Source of the DNA: Mesocentrotus franciscanus
Lineage: Eukaryota; Echinodermata; Echinoidea; Camarodonta; Strongylocentrotidae
Reading direction: 5' to 3'
Assembly (NCBI GenBank): GCA_037976565.1
Contig: CP137668.1
Span: 32,288,264-32,352,263 of the forward strand
DNA: 64,000 nt
Of this stretch, positions 50,891 through 61,566 are shown in pieces. Made by a program: the position numbers and the translations under genes. A model generated the notes under the pieces. That model was not told the origin of the DNA. It worked only from the letters and a program-made list of their open reading frames with translations, and did not search any database. The first letter of the stretch is position 1. Each line of letters opens with the position of its first letter.

Positions 50891-52538
50891 GATTAAAGAA
50901 CGAGAATTATTTCTGAAAGGACGTAAAAAGCTTTTTTCACTCAACTATGATTAACGTGGAAGAACCTTTCCCTGGCATATAAGCTTCAAATAAACAAGGA
51001 TTATTCTGAAAGTTGTAGTACAATACTTTCTTGTAACTCGTGTAATTATCAAGTCTTTAAATAATAAAGCAAGACTTTCCAAGGGCATCAGAAATGGCGG
51101 CTCGTTGGCAGGCCGCCGCCAGAGGACAAACTTTATCGCATGGAAAGGGGGCAAAATGCCTTCATTTATCCTTTACATTTTTGTTTTGAATAATATCATA
51201 ATAACATGTAAACATTTATAGTGAAACTACGTTACATCCGATAGCCCCGATCTTGTTCAAAATTCTGGATCCAGGACTTACGATTTACTAAAACATAGGC
51301 ATGTACATGGTAGAAATCTACTCGTTTAAATTGCACTGCTCAGCTTAGCAATGTTCTTCTGCCCCGCAGTATATCCTACCTAATTTCGCAAATTCAAGCT
51401 ACATTATTTTTTCGAAATCAGAACAGTGACATTTTACAACCTTTACGAGATGCCAGAACATAACCATTGAATATGTGTGGCTCAATTTTCACGGACCTGC
51501 TAAATGGCACTGCAGTTTGCGATCGGGTTGAATACATGACGCAACGCATCCCACGCACATAGAAACACTGTTTGTACCCTCCATGGCTTCTTGTGAATAG
51601 GGGGGTGGGAAGCGCGGGCATTCAACTATTGCAATGATACGATTAGCCCTCCTAATGCATACTGCTAAATTGATCAACAACATACATGTATTAAACAGGG
51701 GCATTCGTCCATCCACAGTATTAGGGGCGGGACAAAATGAATCTTCTTAGCTATATACCCCTAAGGAAAAACTGCCCCTTACCTGTCCCTATACCGAATC
51801 GAAGATGCCCCTAGTATATTCGAGATATAGGGTGCGAATTGGCACTAAATTCCAAAGCAGAGTAGCCGACTATGCAGTACTAAATCGACATGCAATACAG
51901 AGTTTGGTTGGAAACTGTTATGATATGGCGCCTGTGTTGTACGGCATAAATATAATGCTCCTGTGTCAATTTAATATTGCTCCGCGGTAATTTTCTATAC
52001 TAACCGAATTCCAAACTTCAACACTGCACCCAACACTGTACCTCACCCTAACCCTAACCCCAAACTTTAACCTAACTCGAAACCCAACTGACACCCTAAC
52101 GTTAAACCTCATACTTTTGACAATATAGCCTGGAGCAATTGTCACAGTATCTCCGTTACCCCCCTTCAGTACAGGGATTTTTTTTCATGGATATACTAGT
52201 GACATATGTCCGTGGATGTTTGAAAGACTAAATTGATTACACGTTGTTCTTCAAATTGGCAACAATAATATTTTTCTTTTATTGCTACATTGTTCTAATA
52301 TATCATTTATCTGCAAACAATATACATGGGTGTGAACTTGGCCGAAAAGTTTCTGAAAATGGCCACTTTTGATCGGAAAACTGTGATTTTGAACCTCTCA
52401 ATGTGTTGCCAATTTAAGGATTTTAAAGCTTGTTTTCCTATTTAAAATTCCTGGCATCAAACGCAACCTTATCATGCAACACACACGGACACATTGTGCC
52501 ATTGTGCGCAGATATTTGTGTCTTTCCTTCTCATGTAT
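50891..52538. other. Non-coding DNA with a short telomere-like tract
   Basis: A CCCTAACCCTAACCCC stretch lies at about 52044-52060 inside degenerate CCTAA-rich sequence to 52105. Otherwise no structure was seen. Confidence 0.5.
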
Positions 52539-52831
52539 CTGGGGGGTGTTTCACAAAGACTAAGATCGACTTTAAGTTGACTTAAGTATGGCGGGCCATT
52601 CATGCCATTGGTTGCTATCACCATTGGTCTCTAAATTATAATCTTTAGATACTATTTTTCCTTCAATAATGAACTATCAAAAATGTAAACTCTGTAGATT
52701 TGAGACCACGATTTGTACGTCCCTTGAAAGACAAATGCTAGTAAATGGTAAGAGCAAACAGTGGCATGAACGGCCTGTTATACTTAAGTCCAACTTAAAG
52801 TCGATCTTAGTCTTTGTGAAACACCCCCCAG
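52539..52831. mobile_element. Palindromic element with long inverted ends
   Basis: The left end GGGGGGTGTTTCACAAAGAC continues through TAAGATCGACTTTAAG to about 52590. The right end is its complement with a single-base indel, ending GTGAAACACCCCCC at 52829. Terminal repeats are close to 50 bp, and subterminal GGCCATTCATGCCA pairs with TGGCATGAACGGCC. No coding capacity and no clear target duplication. Confidence 0.8.
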
Positions 52832-53318
52832 GTGTATTTTAGAGCTCTGAATCAAAAGTTCTTGAGCCAAACCACTTTATGTGAAATGACGTCACTGTCT
52901 CGAAATTGATATCACTATCAGAGATCTATAGCATGCCTCTGTTGATATCTTCGGTAGATACGTACACACAAGCATATATAACGGATGTACGGATTGCATG
53001 CAGTTACTAGGTAAGATTTCCGAAGGCTTATTTAGAAAGCCGTGGAATTAGCCATGTATAAGAAGCCTTGTCTCATGAGGGTTGCAGTGACAATGCAAAG
53101 GAAATGAAGTTTTCCCACTATTCAATCTCATCCAGGGAACGGAAATAAATATGAGAAGTAAGTTGTGGTATCCTCAATAAATATGTAGAAGGAGTGTTGA
53201 ATGGGCCTATTGATTTATTATGTTCAAACATTATTTTATGTGAGTTATTTCACCGATGGAAAGACATAGTAAGGTAACATTAATGTGATTTCTCTTAAAA
53301 TATAGTCTTACTAAAAAT

Positions 53319-53321
<3 letters not shown>

Positions 53322-53355
<34 letters not shown>

Positions 53356-53503
53356 GTATTATCTATGTCACTACTTTCTTTCTCTATTTGTCATTGTCAT
53401 CCCCTTCTCTCTTTCTCTCGCCCTAGATCCTGATGAGTATTTCCAGTTTTTCTATCTCTCTTTACTTATCTAAGTATATCAATTCTCTTGAAATCTCGTA
53501 CAT

Positions 53504-53534
<31 letters not shown>

Positions 53535-53762
53535 CTCTTTCTCTCTCCCTCTCTTTCTCCTCCTCTCCTTCTCTCCCTCCATCCCTCCCCCTCTCTCTCT
53601 CTCTCTTACTCTTTCTCATCCTCTCCCCCCTCCCTCCTCCTCCTCCTCCTCCTCTCTCTCTCTCTCTTCCTTACCCCTCTCTCTCTCCTACTCTTTCTCA
53701 TCCTCTCCCTCCCTCCCTCCTCTCTCTCTCTCTCTCTCTCCCCCTCTCTCTCTCTCCCCTCT
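53322..53762. repeat. Clustered (CT)n and (TCC)n tracts
   Basis: CT repeats at 53322-53354 and 53503-53762, with (CTC)n near 53632-53653. Confidence 0.95.
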
Positions 53763-53784
53763 CCATACATCACTTTCTAATCAG

Positions 53785-53888
53785 ATACTTGTAGGTCTTC
53801 TCTGATTGAGGGTCAGGTACTCAGGTCCACCAACCTTCTCTCGTCCAAGTATGGCTTCTTGGTACATGCCATCTTGACCAACGAGTAG
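53785..53888 (+). CDS. Candidate terminal coding exon, family unknown
   Basis: After a long CT-rich tract and CTTTCTAATCAG, the frame (two bases, then 33 codons) is open to TAG at 53886-53888. It includes EGQVLRSTNLL and KYGFLVHAIL. A possible donor TTG|GTACAT at 53862 would instead make it internal. The CT microsatellite inflates the apparent acceptor quality, so confidence is low. Confidence 0.2.
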
Positions 53889-54905
53889 ATCTGCATGTTT
53901 ACCTCTCATTCTCTTCATTTTCCTCTCAGTTTAAAGGGAAAATTGAGTTCTGGTACAGATTTAAAACGTGAGGTTTTCCTTTCATTTCATGTCAGTTTTT
54001 GAGTATTATTAGATATGTCTCCTAAAAAAAGAGTTGCTCTGTAAATGTCCCCATTTTCGGAATATGGCGAGAAATGGCTGAAGAGTTGACCAACTAGACA
54101 GTATCTGCATGTTTACCCTTTTCATTTTTTAAAATTTCTTTTCATTTTAATTCCAATTCTCGTAAAAAATACATTCAACAATACATTATACATACAAGCA
54201 AATATATAAACGATACAAAGAATATGGAGGAGCCAGCAGAGGCCATTGGCCTTTCAAAGGCTGGGCTCTCACTCTCTTTAATTTCCTTTCAGATTAAAAT
54301 AAGATTGAGTTTTGGGCAGTATCAAAAGTAATTTGTGGTCTTTCTTATCCTTTTTTGTCAGTTTGAAAGAATATCAGTGTAGAAATGTTCACTGATAAGA
54401 ATTGCTTTTCAATATGATAAGAAATCAATTAAAAACTTTTAGACCCAAATTTGTTGGTAGCCCATGAAATATGCCTACCAATTTCCATCCAGTTTAAATA
54501 GAAGATTGAGTTCTGGACGATATGGGAAAAAATATTTGTGAGCTTTATCATTATCTTTATGTTAATTTGGAAGACTGTTAGTAGAAATATCACCAGAAAA
54601 TGGACTACCTTGTAAACGCTCTCATAATTGGAAATATGACGAGAAATAGTTGATAGTTTGGACCACAATTTCATGTCACTTGTTCGTGTAGTCCCATATG
54701 CACATTTCTGTGTTCAGTGCATGCTATTTTTTTTTTTAATTTTAAAGGAAGAATGTGTCAATTTCTTTTTTCTTATGGTCATTCACAAACTTCAAAGTAC
54801 ACTTAAATTCGTTATGTACACATATTAACCAACATTTTCTTATTGCTCCTTGACGGTTGCTTTTGCAATGTAGTCGCACGACTTTACCTTGAACTGTTTA
54901 ACTTC
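53888..54905 (+). mobile_element. Tandem run of three diverged family A copies
   Basis: Three starts resemble each other: AGTTTAAAGGGAAAATTGAG (53931), AGATTAAAATAAGATTGAG (54292) and AGTTTAAATAGAAGATTGAG (54492). Each is followed by a TTGGAAGA-like or TTGAAAGA-like segment and a GGCGAGAAATGG / GACGAGAAATAG segment. The last copy continues to GTAGTCCCATATGCACATTT and ends near 54900 at GTAGTCGCACGAC. Confidence 0.6.
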
Positions 54906-56000
54906 GAAATAATTGGGGTAGTTTGGGAAAGCAATGTTTTTCATTCTTCAGATTTGACTCGGAGAAAGTCGATTATTTAAGTCTTCGTATTTCATTGAAA
55001 AGTGGTGCCAAATAAACAACTCAAAAAGCTATTGAACAGCTACAGTTCTTCAACAGCTAGGTCTATATATACCTTCAAAACATCTTATATCTGCAGGCCA
55101 CTTTCGTGATTCAGAAATCCAGCTACAAATTCGACGCTTTAGGGCTACTTTCTGAAGTTTACTTCTTGTTGAATGCATGGTATTTTTGTTAACTGCTCAG
55201 TGGCATTTGTTTCCACTGTGGTATATTGATGGTACTATTTTGCTGTGAGCGAAAGCGTCGGGCTTTACTTTTCACTTTCCTATTCTTAATGAAGCGTTAT
55301 AACATCCTACGTATACCATATTGAAAGTGTGAAAACAGAATTGTTGTGGTTTTGCTGCTCTTTAGATAGTGGACAAATAACAGATTTGAGAGATCTGAGT
55401 CGTATGTAAACCAACTCATATCTCGTACAATATTCCCCTTCCCTTATTTTGATATTTAACTGATCTATCTTGCACAATATATCCTTTCCCTTAACTTTAA
55501 TATTTCACCAAACTTAATATTTCAGAATTGGTCAATAATAATTATTTGCACTTTAAATGTAAGTAAAGCTTTAGTGTAGCTGTGTTGATAATCTTCATGA
55601 GTTCTACCCCCTATAGATTAAACATGGTTCCTCTGATAATCATCATTCTTTCACGCATGAATTGAAAGTAAGCCATCCGTTAACCAAAGCTGGAGACAGA
55701 AGCCCAGCTTCGATTGTTATGGCTGATTTAAGGCCACCATAAGTCATTACCGTGCTATTTAAGTAGATAATGACTGGTAATTATTTGGCATTGAAAGGGG
55801 CGATGCCCTTATTTTGTCAGGAGAAACGCAGGACAGAAGCTCGCTCACGTCTTGTTGATGTAAAATGGGAGAAAAATTCACTGAAGTGGAAAATAAACAA
55901 GAGAAGGAGGAGGTAATTCAGAGTTGAAGTTGCCTCGTAGGATTATTCCATCTATTCATATCGATAAAGGAAGGTCGATGAATAGATACCTACTGGTGCT

Positions 56001-56014
56001 GTTGCCATGGAAAC
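56001..56014. promoter_or_regulatory. RFX X-box match
   Basis: GTTGCCATGGAAAC is a close match to classical X-boxes. It lies ~835 bp upstream of the candidate exon at 56849. Confidence 0.4.
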
Positions 56015-56147
56015 GTGGACCTAAAGAAGGCCTTTGGAAACCATGGTTATTACCACGTCAACATAAGGAAACATCAATCGATTTCCACGTACCCTGGATG
56101 AAAGCTGGATAAGGGCTGAGAGGGTTGGGATGGAACGGTCAGACTGA

Positions 56148-56322
56148 GGTAGAGGGAGAGATGGGGAGAGAGGGGGAGAGATGGGGAGAGAGGGGAGAAA
56201 GAGAGAGAGAGAGAGAGAGGGGAAGAGTGAGAGAGGGGGAATAGAAATAGAGAGAGAAGGATAAAGAGAGAGAGAAAGAGATAGAGAGAAAGAGAGAGGG
56301 AGGAAGAGAGAGAGAGAGAAAA
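56148..56322. repeat. (GA)n microsatellite
   Basis: GA, GGGA and GAAA units; minus-strand Ser/Leu frames are artefacts. Confidence 0.95.
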
Positions 56323-56848
56323 ACAAAAGATAAAGAGATATGTATTAAGAAACGAAGAGGTAAAGGAGACAGAGATGAAGATAGGATAGGAAATACTGAA
56401 TTGTATCTGCAATCAGAGTAGAAATAATCATATAATTTCTTCAAAACTCCCCACCTTCCACGCTGAGGCAACTTTACATTTTAATTTCCACTTCCAACTG
56501 ATGCTTCCATTCTGCTTTATTTTTCATAATATCCCAGAGTAGCCCTCTTTCCTTCCCTCTACCCCCACCCCCTCTAAGCTGCTCACATTACCGTGGTCAT
56601 CTTTGCTATCATGTATCTCTGCAATTCCCTGGTAGTCCGTTCCATCTCCATGCACCTCTAACCTAACCCCCCATGTTCCCATTTCTACTCATCTTTGGCA
56701 CCATGCCCATATCACCCCTTTCCTTTTCTTCGTCCACCCCCTTCAATTTCCATTTCCACCATCACCTATAATCTCCCATGCTCTCATTCTGCTGCTGCCC
56801 ATGTCATCTCTGGCATCATGTCCCCATGACTCACTGGTCGAGTGACAG

Positions 56849-56947
56849 CATCGGACGCGCTCCATGATGCCCACCGCTGAGGTGACAGATGAGAGAGCTA
56901 TTGGAACAGCGGGGTCCCTCCCGTATCACCCCTTCCAGTCTTTAAAG
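56849..56947 (+). CDS. Candidate internal coding exon, family unknown
   Basis: Exactly 33 codons (99 bp) lie between acceptor GTCGAGTGACAG and strong donor AAAG|GTACGC, phase 0 at both ends. Upstream is C/T-rich for more than 200 bp. The peptide looks unstructured and mildly basic to neutral (RSMMPTAEVTDERAIG, then YHPFQSLK). No domain was recognised. It could belong to the same + strand gene as 37670-37818, whose donor is also phase 0, but 19 kb separates them and that link is speculative. The donor also reads TTTAAAGGTAC, like miniature-element ends in this window, a possible alternative explanation. Confidence 0.35.
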
Positions 56948-57136
56948 GTACGCTGTCGTACTCATGGTCATCCACGCTGACACCATGTAATTACCGTTCA
57001 TTGATGAGGAAACAACGCCTGGAATAATGCCACTAATTATTAAGTCTATCGCACGCGATTTTGTTTTGACGCAGTGTTGCGTCAGCGACCTGGTCTCCTT
57101 CTTAAAACGATGAATTACATCATATCACCATTGCTC

Positions 57137-57521
57137 TTAAAAGTGACTCGGTGACATTGCCTCAGATTCTGAAACAAAATCCTGGATTTAGCTCATGCTG
57201 CAATCATAATTATAAAACTTTAGGTAAGTCAGGAATCCCATGACTTTTACAAGCCGATCGCCTGTCTGATTATCAAGATATTTATGATTGGAAATCGAAA
57301 TTTCATTTTTCGTTATCCTAACGGTTTTTATAACACTACAGTCTATTTGGGAAAATGAGTATGCTAAAACCGGTCACTCAAAGATTTTTACTTTTTTGAG
57401 GCACTTCACGATCATTTTGAAGCGCAATTTTTTAGGGCTTCAATATTACACCATATCACAGACACTGATAACACGTAGGGCTATGGATCTCATATTTAAA
57501 AAAGTTAAACGATGCCTTTAA
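57137..57521 (+). mobile_element. TTAA-type element family D, copy 2
   Basis: TTAA at 57137-57140 and 57518-57521 flanks the element. The intact opposite arm of the host palindrome has only one TTAA at the matching site (CCCTTAAAACGATG). This directly shows insertion with TTAA duplication. The element has no transposase. Confidence 0.8.
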
Positions 57522-57674
57522 AACGATGATATTCATCGTTTTAGACGCATGTTATGCCGCCTTCGTGTATACATAGATCAGAGCAACCCACACACACACA
57601 CGTATATGAAGAACTATACATTGTTAACCCAAGCCACCCCCCCCCCCACCCTCAACCTGTCACTCTCACAAATC

Positions 57675-57711
57675 TTAGGGCTAGGGTTAGCGTTAGGGTT
57701 AGGGTTAGGGT
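57675..57711. repeat. Interstitial telomere-like (TTAGGG)n
   Basis: GTTAGCGTTAGGGTTAGGG followed by TTAGGG, in the loop of the palindromic element. Confidence 0.8.
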
Positions 57712-58351
57712 GAACTGCAGATGTCAGAGTAGACTCGATCGTTCTTTGCGTCTAAAATCGATGAATATCATCGTTTTAAGGGCAATGGTGATATGATATT
57801 TCATCGTTTTAAGAAGGAGACCAGGCTGTGTGGCAACGTACAAGAAATAATTGTAAAATTAAAGGCGTCATTGTTTGAGGCGGTTCTCTGTCAGGGACTG
57901 TTGGGGTCTTTCACACGCTCAGGGAGGGTAAAATCGTCCACCAAATTATTGTACAAATGAAATTCGCACAACGACTTCAACAAAGTCACTAATTCGTATG
58001 CCCATTGTGCACGAGGCGTCATTTGTTTGGCGTAGCACTGCGTCACCGACTGATACGGTCTTTATGCACATGAGACGTCACTTGCCGACGCAGTACTGCG
58101 TCAGCAACATGGTGCGGTCTTTGACGCGTAAAGTGAAGGTGACAACGTACAAGAAATTAGTGCAAATTGAACGGTGCATACATTGTGATGAATTACTGGC
58201 GCAGTGGCTAATTTCCTTTACAGGCTTGATTATCGCAGATGATAACGCAATCGAATTGACGCCTCGCGTGCAACGAGCATTGCAGTTATTCTCCAAACTC
58301 ACACCCCCATTTCCAAAGCTTATAACCATGATAACACTCAATGTTATTATC

Positions 58352-58560
58352 TTAAAGATAAAGACCAGTTCTGGTCATGCGATTGCATTGTGAAAGAAAC
58401 GTTGTGGAATCGATCAGAAAAGGTTGATCATCTAGCATATAAGTATTGGTGTGTACTTCAAGGTTCTGGAATCATCAAAATAATAAGAAATTTGGCCCAG
58501 TCTTGGTAAAGTTACAAGCACTGTACACATAAATATGTATATGGGACTACACGACCACGT
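58352..58560 (+). mobile_element. Truncated family A copy
   Basis: It begins CTTAAAGATAAAGACCAGTT and matches family A through TATGGGACTACACGACCACG, then stops; the right half is missing. Confidence 0.7.
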
Positions 58561-59860
58561 GCGCGATATCTATTTGGTCCCAATAGATATAATAAATTTA
58601 TCATTAAATAAACCATATTTCCTCGATTTTATTAATGTATGAAACATGTGGTTTACAGGTTATGTGATAAATTTTAACCGAATTGCCAGTCCTGCATATT
58701 TTGAAGATAAGAAAAAAAGAGAGCCCAATTTATCTTCATTGATATTAAAGTGTATAAGCATTACCCTATAACTAGAACCGATTTCATTATGTAACTTGTC
58801 ATTTGAATTCAAAGATATGTAATTTGAACATGTTGGATATGTGCAAAATTATATAACATGCTAACAATAGACCGCACGGGTACGAACAATAAAATAAAAT
58901 AGCGACAAAAATAACCTATCCGTATATCAGTAAACATATTTTTTTACAACATTTATTCAGTTTAATTATAGTATTTAATAGTACAGGCCACAGGGGCTTA
59001 AATCGAGATTCCTGATCAAAGTGCATTGACTTTAGTTAACGAGCGACATCGTCTCCTTTGAAAGCAACTCATGATCTAATATCCGGAAAGGACAATACAT
59101 TATTCCCTCGGCTAAAAGGCTCATTATCCGGTACATGTTGTACATTTAAGGTTAATATAAGGGAAGAGAAAGCAAAACATCTCAACTGAAATTGCGACTT
59201 CCTTTAAAACTCTCGGGAGAGAATGGGAGTGAAAATAGTTGTGAAATGAAGATAAAAATGAATATAATACAACAGCACTGGCACCACCCGCGGGGTTTTG
59301 CTTATTAGCGAGGATTGGACAGCATAATTGGATGCCAAAACATGAATTGGAACATTTTGGCCCCTCTTTTGTAGAGCGAAGATGACGAGTTGGGCTCTCT
59401 GGAGAGAACATTATTGGAAGAGTAATTGCTTTGCACCTGTCTTTGATTGGATCAATTTTCGTAAATTTTCGGCTGAATGTGTGGTAGTTTTCGTCAAGCT
59501 GCCGACTGCACCCGTACGCTGACCCTGCATGCATCTAGCATTTTGTGCTGGTCGAGGATAATTTTCAAAGAAAAAGCGAGGAACTCATAGAAAAAGCCAG
59601 TGAGCTAACAGAAAAGAGAGGGTTTTGATATAAATAGTTTCATGGCAAAACCAATTATCCCTGGTAAAACGTAGCACAGAACCTAATACAGAATGATGCA
59701 TGAGCAAACGAGAGGCTTGCTTGAAGGTTTGGTGCACATCATGGCATATTCTGATTTTTTGTTTCCTTCTACCGTCTCATAACTAAATTATCCTATATAT
59801 TAATACAGAATCTGTTACTTACAAAGCGTGAAAAGTATAACCGCGCGGAAAATCTAGAAA
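58561..59860. other. Non-coding DNA, nothing firmly recognised
   Basis: A 136-codon minus-strand frame at 59124-59534 has no motif or splice support. The stretch is not low complexity and could be a conserved non-coding segment; that cannot be judged from one genome. Confidence 0.4.
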
Positions 59861-59874
59861 ACAAGAATTCATTA

Positions 59875-60150
59875 GAGGAGCAAGAATGAAGAGAAAACTG
59901 AAGAAAAGGAAAAAGAAGAAGAGCAAGAAGAATAAGAAGAAGAAGTAGAAGAAGGAGAAGAAGAAGAAGAAGAAGAAGAAGAAGAAGAAGAAGAAGAAGA
60001 AGAAGAAGAAGAAAAGAAGAAAAGAAGAAGAAAAGAAGAAGAAGAAGAAGAAGAAGAAGAAGAAGAAAAGAAGAAGAAGAAAAAGAAGAAAAGGAAGAAA
60101 AAGAAGAACAAGAAGAACAATAACAATAATAACAACAACAATAACAACAA
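59875..60150. repeat. (GAA)n purine tract, then (AAC)n/(AAT)n
   Basis: About 240 bp purine-only on the + strand, mostly AGA triplets with AAAG interruptions, then AACAAT triplets. Minus-strand Ser/Phe/Leu frames are artefacts. Confidence 0.95.
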
Positions 60151-60304
60151 GGAGAACAAGAAACGAAATTAGATTGGAAAATTTAGAAATAATAAGATTA
60201 GGGTGTAATAAAAATAACCATAATAAGTGAATGATACCGTCGTTTGTATTGCAGGCAATGGTTTATAATGCTGACGATTATTACCAAACTACTGTCACGA
60301 TTCT

Positions 60305-60432
60305 TTCTCTCTCTCTCTCTCTCTCTCTCTTTCCCTCCCTCCTTTCCTCCCCTACCACTCTTTCTCTCTCCCTTTATCTTCCTCTCTATCTCTCAGTTTT
60401 TTTCTCTCTCCCTCTCTCCCCCTCTCTTTCTT
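60305..60432. repeat. (CT)n microsatellite
   Basis: CT with CCT/TTC interruptions. Confidence 0.95.
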
Positions 60433-60991
60433 ACTCCATAAGAAATAGCCCCCCATTTTTTGTTGGAGGGGATACCCCACCCCTTCTTTTCAATTTGGAG
60501 GAACTTCGGATCTGCCCCTGTCTCTCCCTATTATATTTGTCTTCCTCTCCTACTCCTACAGAATGATAATGCTCTAAAGTAACAAAAATTGGGTTGGGAG
60601 AAGTAGATGAAGTGGCTATTGATTACATTCGTGTTCAGGAAATGTACTAGAGAGATTTGTAATACTTTGTAAGTATCACTCATCTATGTTCTTCAAGTGT
60701 TTATCTCCCTCCTGATCCTAACCATTAATGACATACCACAGCCAACACTCACCAGGACATATTCTTATCTTCTTAACAAGTTTGAAGTCGATGTTACATC
60801 ACCATGAAAAAAGAGCGATTGGTGACATTTTTCGCGAAATGGTGTATTTCACCACTTGTTTTACTGGATTAAACAACAGCGACAGCGACAACAGCAAGTT
60901 GCGTGCAATGTGGTTAAAGTGTTAGACCAACAATCTTCAAATATGTTGTTCCTTCTCGGCCCTTTTCAATGATTTAAAACTCAAGCTCGTG

Positions 60992-61566
60992 TTAAAGCCC
61001 AAGTCCACTCCGATTTTCAAAAATTATAACATGTTGTAAATAAATCAAAGGTTAAAACTGCCAAATATCACGGGCGTACTTCAATCAGGTGATTTTTAAG
61101 AGCGATTTTTGTTTCGGGTATTTCGAGCAAAACATTTATATTGCTGTACGGATGTGACGTATGCTCCTCACAACGAAAGTGCCAGCGGTATACATTCTGA
61201 CAATAGGCTATTTTCGTAATGTAACCAAATTTAATGCATACGTCTTTGTGAAGTGCCTCTATACAAACTATTTCATTCACCTGATAAGAATAATAGTGTT
61301 TCATTATTCTTATCAGGTGAATGAAATAGTTTGTATCGAGGCACTTCACAAACACGTATGCAATAAATTTGGTTACATTACGAATCTGTGTTGTGAGGAC
61401 CCTACGTCACAACCGACTCGCTCATTAACTTGTTTTTTGCTCATTAAAAAAAATTATTAAAAATAAATCTGAGCACCATTTTCCAAAACCAAGTTATATT
61501 TGGGCTTTTTAGATTTTTGTCTATCTAATCAGCTCAACTTTTCAGTGGAGTGGACTTGTACTTTAA
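60992..61566. mobile_element. TTAA-flanked foldback element family E, copy 1
   Basis: Outer ends TTAAAGCCCAAGTCCACTCC and GGAGTGGACTTGTACTTTAA are inverted, with TTAA at 60992-60995 and 61563-61566. Inside is a large hairpin at 61213-61384: arms of 82 nt with an 8-nt loop (61295-61302), the inner 31 nt perfectly paired and the rest with a few mismatches. Open frames across the hairpin on both strands mirror each other and are not genes. Confidence 0.8.

Larger units (their letters stand above)
57089..57825. mobile_element. Palindromic element hosting a nested TTAA insertion
   Basis: Left arm CCTGGTCTCCTTCTTAAAAC pairs with right arm GTTTTAAGAAGGAGACCAGG. Pairing continues through GATATGATGTAAT-type sequence and the CATTGC/GCAATG motif to TAAAACGATGATATTCATCG. 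The left arm is split by family D copy 2 (57137-57521). The loop holds C- and TTAGGG-rich sequence. Confidence 0.75.
57060..58134 (+). repeat. Diverged ~60-bp tandem units, interrupted
   Basis: Units with a GACGCAGT-x-CTGCGTCA palindromic core are at 57068-57088, 57866-57925 (most diverged), 58016-58074 and 58075-58134. Each complete unit carries GGCGTCA or GACGTCA upstream of the core and (G)GTCTTT downstream. AACGTACAAGAAAT follows at 57834 and 58143. The palindromic element 57089-57825 splits the first unit. Confidence 0.55.

Noticed and set aside
58000..58393. 131-codon + strand frame
   Set aside because: It runs from the 60-bp tandem repeat into a family A element, so it is repeat-derived.
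59124..59534. 136-codon minus-strand frame
   Set aside because: No motif, no splice or start support; length compatible with chance.
61068..61460. Overlapping similar open frames on both strands
   Set aside because: They mirror each other because they cross the large hairpin of a foldback element.
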